This document shows, piece after piece, positions 6,334 to 8,225 of a stretch of 8,225 bases of DNA. The position numbers were made by a program, and so were the translations under genes. The notes under the pieces were generated by a model. It did not search any database. It saw only the letters and a list, made by a program, of their open reading frames with translations, and was not told the DNA's origin. The stretch lies in the NCBI GenBank assembly GCA_900555705.1, contig USLV01000038.1, positions 1-8,225 on the forward strand, written 5' to 3'. Source of the DNA: an uncultured Oscillospiraceae bacterium. Lineage in GTDB: Bacteria; Bacillota; Clostridia; Oscillospirales; Acutalibacteraceae. The number at the start of each line of letters is the position of its first letter. Position 1 is the first letter of the stretch.

Positions 6334-7953
6334 TTATTTTACATACGGAACAGGATCCTGTTCCGTGCCGTTGTAACGCACCTCAAAATGCAGATGTGCG
6401 CCAAAACTGTTGCCAGTATTGCCGACACGGGCAATCAACTGCCCCTGCGTCACCCGGTCACCCGCCTGCACAAGAATTTCACTGCAATGGGCATACATCG
6501 TCGAATAGCCGTTTCCATGATCAATCAGGACATAGTAGCCGTAGCCGCCGCCGTAACCCTCGGTATTGACGCTGACCACACGGCCGCCGTCCGAGGCGAG
6601 GATATCCTTGCCGAACACGCCGTTCCCGGAGATATCAATACCCGCATGCAGCTTGCCACTTCGATAGCCGAAAGGCGACCAGACCGTCCGGCAGGAAGGC
6701 AGCGGCCAGATAAACTTGCCGGTCGCCACACCGCGGCTCGCCTCCGGATTCACCTCATAAGCGCCGACGGCGATCACCTCATCCACCGCTTCTTTCTGCA
6801 CCACGGTGGAAAGGATCTCACGGGACTGCTCCACGCCATCCACATACACCACATCGGCGGTCACCAGGCGCTCGCCGTCCTGTCCTTTCACCCTGGTACC
6901 ACGATAGCCGATATATTTGCGCGTGTCCCGCACCGTGGAGGAAGCATAGGGGATCGACTCTGTATAGGACTCACGCCGGATCACCTGTACCCCGAGATAG
7001 AGCCGACCGTTTTCATCTCGCGACACCAGCCGCTCATAAAGTGCTTCGTTGGTCGAAATCGACGAAACCGGATAAAGCCCGTCGATAATCTCTACCGCTG
7101 GAATAAAAGCTGCCTTCTCCTCCGCACTGCCGCTGAGATGCGAAGCCAGAATGCCATCCAGCATCGTTTCCAGCACCTCACGGGAGAACACGGCCGCTTC
7201 GAACTCGCCGTCAACATAAAGACCGCTCACCTGCGCGATGGCGTCCACCGACCGGCTCAAAATTTTATCGCAGACCGCCGCCTCGTCGAGCAATGCCTCC
7301 TGCTGCACCACGGTCAGCGTCAGTTTGGGCGAGCGCTCTACTGCAAACGAATGGTTGGCATCCAGAACTCGCCCCTCCGCCATCGCGGCAGCATTGTCAA
7401 ATACCGACTCGTCGGTGATGTACCCGAGCGCATGCCCGTCATATTCCAGTTCAAGCGCAAAAGTTGTACCGCTCCAATATTGCAGCGTCAGCATCAGCAG
7501 AAAGGCTGCGGCAACCGGCGCCAGCAGATTGCCGAAAGAAATCAACGCCTTTCGGTGACGGCGGAACGCCAACCAGGGGAGACAGAGTGCCTGCAAAACG
7601 CCGAGCAACGGACGGCGTTCTGCCGCAGACCGGACAACAGGGCCCACCATCCGGAAGCCCTCCCGGAGCCGCCGTCCCTCCGCAGCCAGCGCCCGCAGAT
7701 GGCGCAGCAACAAAAAATCTGCCAGACGCGTCACTTTCTGCCAAGCGGGACGGCAGACACGCACCAGCCGTCTGCCTGTATATCGGGAAAACCGAAGCGT
7801 ATGTACCCCGGTGATATAACAAATACGATAGCTTTTTCCAAAAGCCGGGCGGAGAGCACGGCGTCGGAAATCCGCCAGCCCCCGGCGAAAAGCAGCCGTC
7901 CGGACATAAGACGACTGCGGCTGTGCGTCGGTCTGCACGTCTGTCGGTTCCAT
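6334..7953 (-). CDS. Membrane-anchored G5-M23 peptidoglycan metallopeptidase
   Basis: This 539-residue protein has four parts. Residues 1-140 form a very Arg-rich segment (about 27 Arg) with no recognised domain, presumably cytoplasmic. A single membrane helix lies at about 142-160 (LLAPVAAAFLLMLTLQYW). An extracytoplasmic region of about 160 residues leads to a G5 domain at about 325-400 (from RRESYTESIPY to EVIAVGA). A C-terminal LytM/M23 peptidase spans about 425-535. Zinc and catalytic residues are visible: H436 and D440 in HAGID, H489 in YAHC, and H520 and H522 in HLHFEV. The family cuts peptide cross-links in peptidoglycan; the G5 domain probably binds the wall. The start is the ATG at 7953, with a GGGGGAGAGG ribosome binding site six bases upstream. 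A longer frame from a TTG at 8004 has no support and runs into the palindrome. Its gene is followed by a BlaI-family repressor. Confidence 0.94.
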   Translation of the reverse strand: MEPTDVQTDAQPQSSYVRTAAFRRGLADFRRRALRPAFGKSYRICYITGVHTLRFSRYTGRRLVRVCRPAWQKVTRLADFLLLRHLRALAAEGRRLREGFRMVGPVVRSAAERRPLLGVLQALCLPWLAFRRHRKALISFGNLLAPVAAAFLLMLTLQYWSGTTFALELEYDGHALGYITDESVFDNAAAMAEGRVLDANHSFAVERSPKLTLTVVQQEALLDEAAVCDKILSRSVDAIAQVSGLYVDGEFEAAVFSREVLETMLDGILASHLSGSAEEKAAFIPAVEIIDGLYPVSSISTNEALYERLVSRDENGRLYLGVQVIRRESYTESIPYASSTVRDTRKYIGYRGTRVKGQDGERLVTADVVYVDGVEQSREILSTVVQKEAVDEVIAVGAYEVNPEASRGVATGKFIWPLPSCRTVWSPFGYRSGKLHAGIDISGNGVFGKDILASDGGRVVSVNTEGYGGGYGYYVLIDHGNGYSTMYAHCSEILVQAGDRVTQGQLIARVGNTGNSFGAHLHFEVRYNGTEQDPVPYVK

Positions 7954-7986
7954 CGTGTACCTCTCCCCCTTTCTCCTGCTCAAAAG

Positions 7987-8002
7987 GTTACAACTTTGTA
8001 AC
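7987..8002. promoter_or_regulatory. Palindromic operator candidate, TACA-N4-TGTA
   Basis: GTTACAACTTTGTAAC is a perfect inverted repeat of two 7-bp arms around a central CT. It begins 12 bases downstream of the peptidase -10 hexamer, so it covers about +6 to +21 of the transcript, a good place for a repressor. The TACA/TGTA half-sites resemble those bound by BlaI, MecI and CopY repressors, although those usually have two bases between the half-sites and this has four. The nearby BlaI-family protein is the obvious candidate ligand; this is inference. Confidence 0.6.
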
Positions 8003-8014
8003 AATCTCTTCCCT

Positions 8015-8042
8015 ATTTTACCGCAAAACGAAGAAAAAGCAA
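8015..8042 (-). promoter_or_regulatory. Likely promoter of the M23 peptidase gene
   Basis: TAAAAT (8015-8020, five of six) is preceded at 16 bases by TTGCTT (8037-8042, three of six) on the minus strand. The predicted start is near 8008, giving a leader of about 55 nt that contains the palindrome at 7987-8002. The -35 is weak, which would fit a regulated promoter. Confidence 0.6.
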
Positions 8043-8189
8043 CCCTCTTTTCAAAAGTTTAGCTATTCTGCACAACATTCTCCCGTTCCCTCGTTCATTC
8101 CAGGAGAAGAACTGGTGGATTTCCATAATAATTTTTTGGAAAATCTTCCGTACATTCCGAGGCGTCCTGTCCTTCCGGATTGCAAAAGT

Positions 8190-8225
8190 AAAAACAGGCG
8201 ATGCCAAATGGCATCGCCTGTTTTT
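8190..8225. terminator. Bidirectional intrinsic terminator
   Basis: A perfect 17-bp inverted repeat with a two-base centre (in RNA, a 16-bp stem with an AAAU loop) runs from AAAAACAGGCGATGCC to its complement ending in TTTTT. The A-run and T-run at the two ends let it act as a terminator on either strand. As the peptidase promoter lies to its left, it most likely ends a gene beyond the right edge. The stretch 8043-8189 between it and the promoter holds nothing I can identify. Confidence 0.88.

Noticed and set aside
6388..8001. 537-codon open frame on the plus strand opposite the M23 peptidase
   Set aside because: It mirrors the peptidase gene, whose zinc ligands and G5 domain are intact, and it has no credible ribosome binding site or domain.
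7954..8004. TTG start that would lengthen the M23 peptidase by 17 residues
   Set aside because: The ATG at 7953 has a good ribosome binding site. The extension would overlap the palindrome and has no Shine-Dalgarno of its own.
8013..8207. Small minus-strand open frame of 64 codons at the right edge
   Set aside because: It starts at a TTG inside the terminator hairpin and ends over the peptidase promoter, so it is very unlikely to be a gene.
1..8225. CRISPR array, insertion sequence, prophage, tRNA or toxin-antitoxin module
   Set aside because: I saw no spaced direct repeats, transposase motifs, phage genes, tRNA cloverleaf or small paired toxin-antitoxin genes.

Overview
This 8.2 kb window is ordinary chromosomal DNA from a fairly GC-rich Firmicute. 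A member of the Clostridia close to the Oscillospiraceae is my best inference, but the taxon is not proven. Support comes from strong AGGAGG-type ribosome binding sites, a perfect CIRCE operator in front of groES-groEL, a BlaI/MecI-family regulator, a stand-alone THUMP RNA methyltransferase, and a G5-M23 cell-wall peptidase. Every credible gene is on the minus strand, so the window reads right to left. Bases 1-19 are not genomic: they match the Tn5/Nextera mosaic end, so the left edge is an untrimmed library end.

Layout in transcription order (right to left). A bidirectional terminator hairpin (8190-8225) sits at the right edge. Next come a promoter and a 16-bp palindrome, then a membrane-anchored G5-M23 peptidoglycan peptidase (6334-7953). 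After a 208-bp spacer rich in promoter-like and dyad sequences comes a BlaI/MecI-type repressor (5745-6125) with a hairpin behind it. A good promoter (5610-5638) then drives a compact three-gene operon: a PHP-domain metal hydrolase (4864-5547), a THUMP/RlmL-like RNA methyltransferase (3746-4867, 4-bp overlap) and a diacylglycerol-kinase-like lipid kinase (2800-3726, 19-nt gap). A promoter and the CIRCE element lead into groES (2388-2672) and groEL (723-2363), which end at a UUCG-capped terminator. Last is the N-terminal 191 codons of a class B penicillin-binding protein (593 to 21), cut off by the adapter.

The genes fall into three themes: protein folding under HrcA/CIRCE control; a housekeeping operon for RNA modification, lipid phosphorylation and PHP-type hydrolysis; and cell-wall genes at both ends (PBP and M23 peptidase). 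I found no CRISPR array, insertion sequence, prophage, tRNA or rRNA, and no clear new system. The most interesting lead is regulatory. A TACA-N4-TGTA palindrome lies just downstream of the peptidase promoter, and its extended left half recurs upstream of the neighbouring BlaI-family gene. This suggests the repressor may control both the hydrolase and itself.
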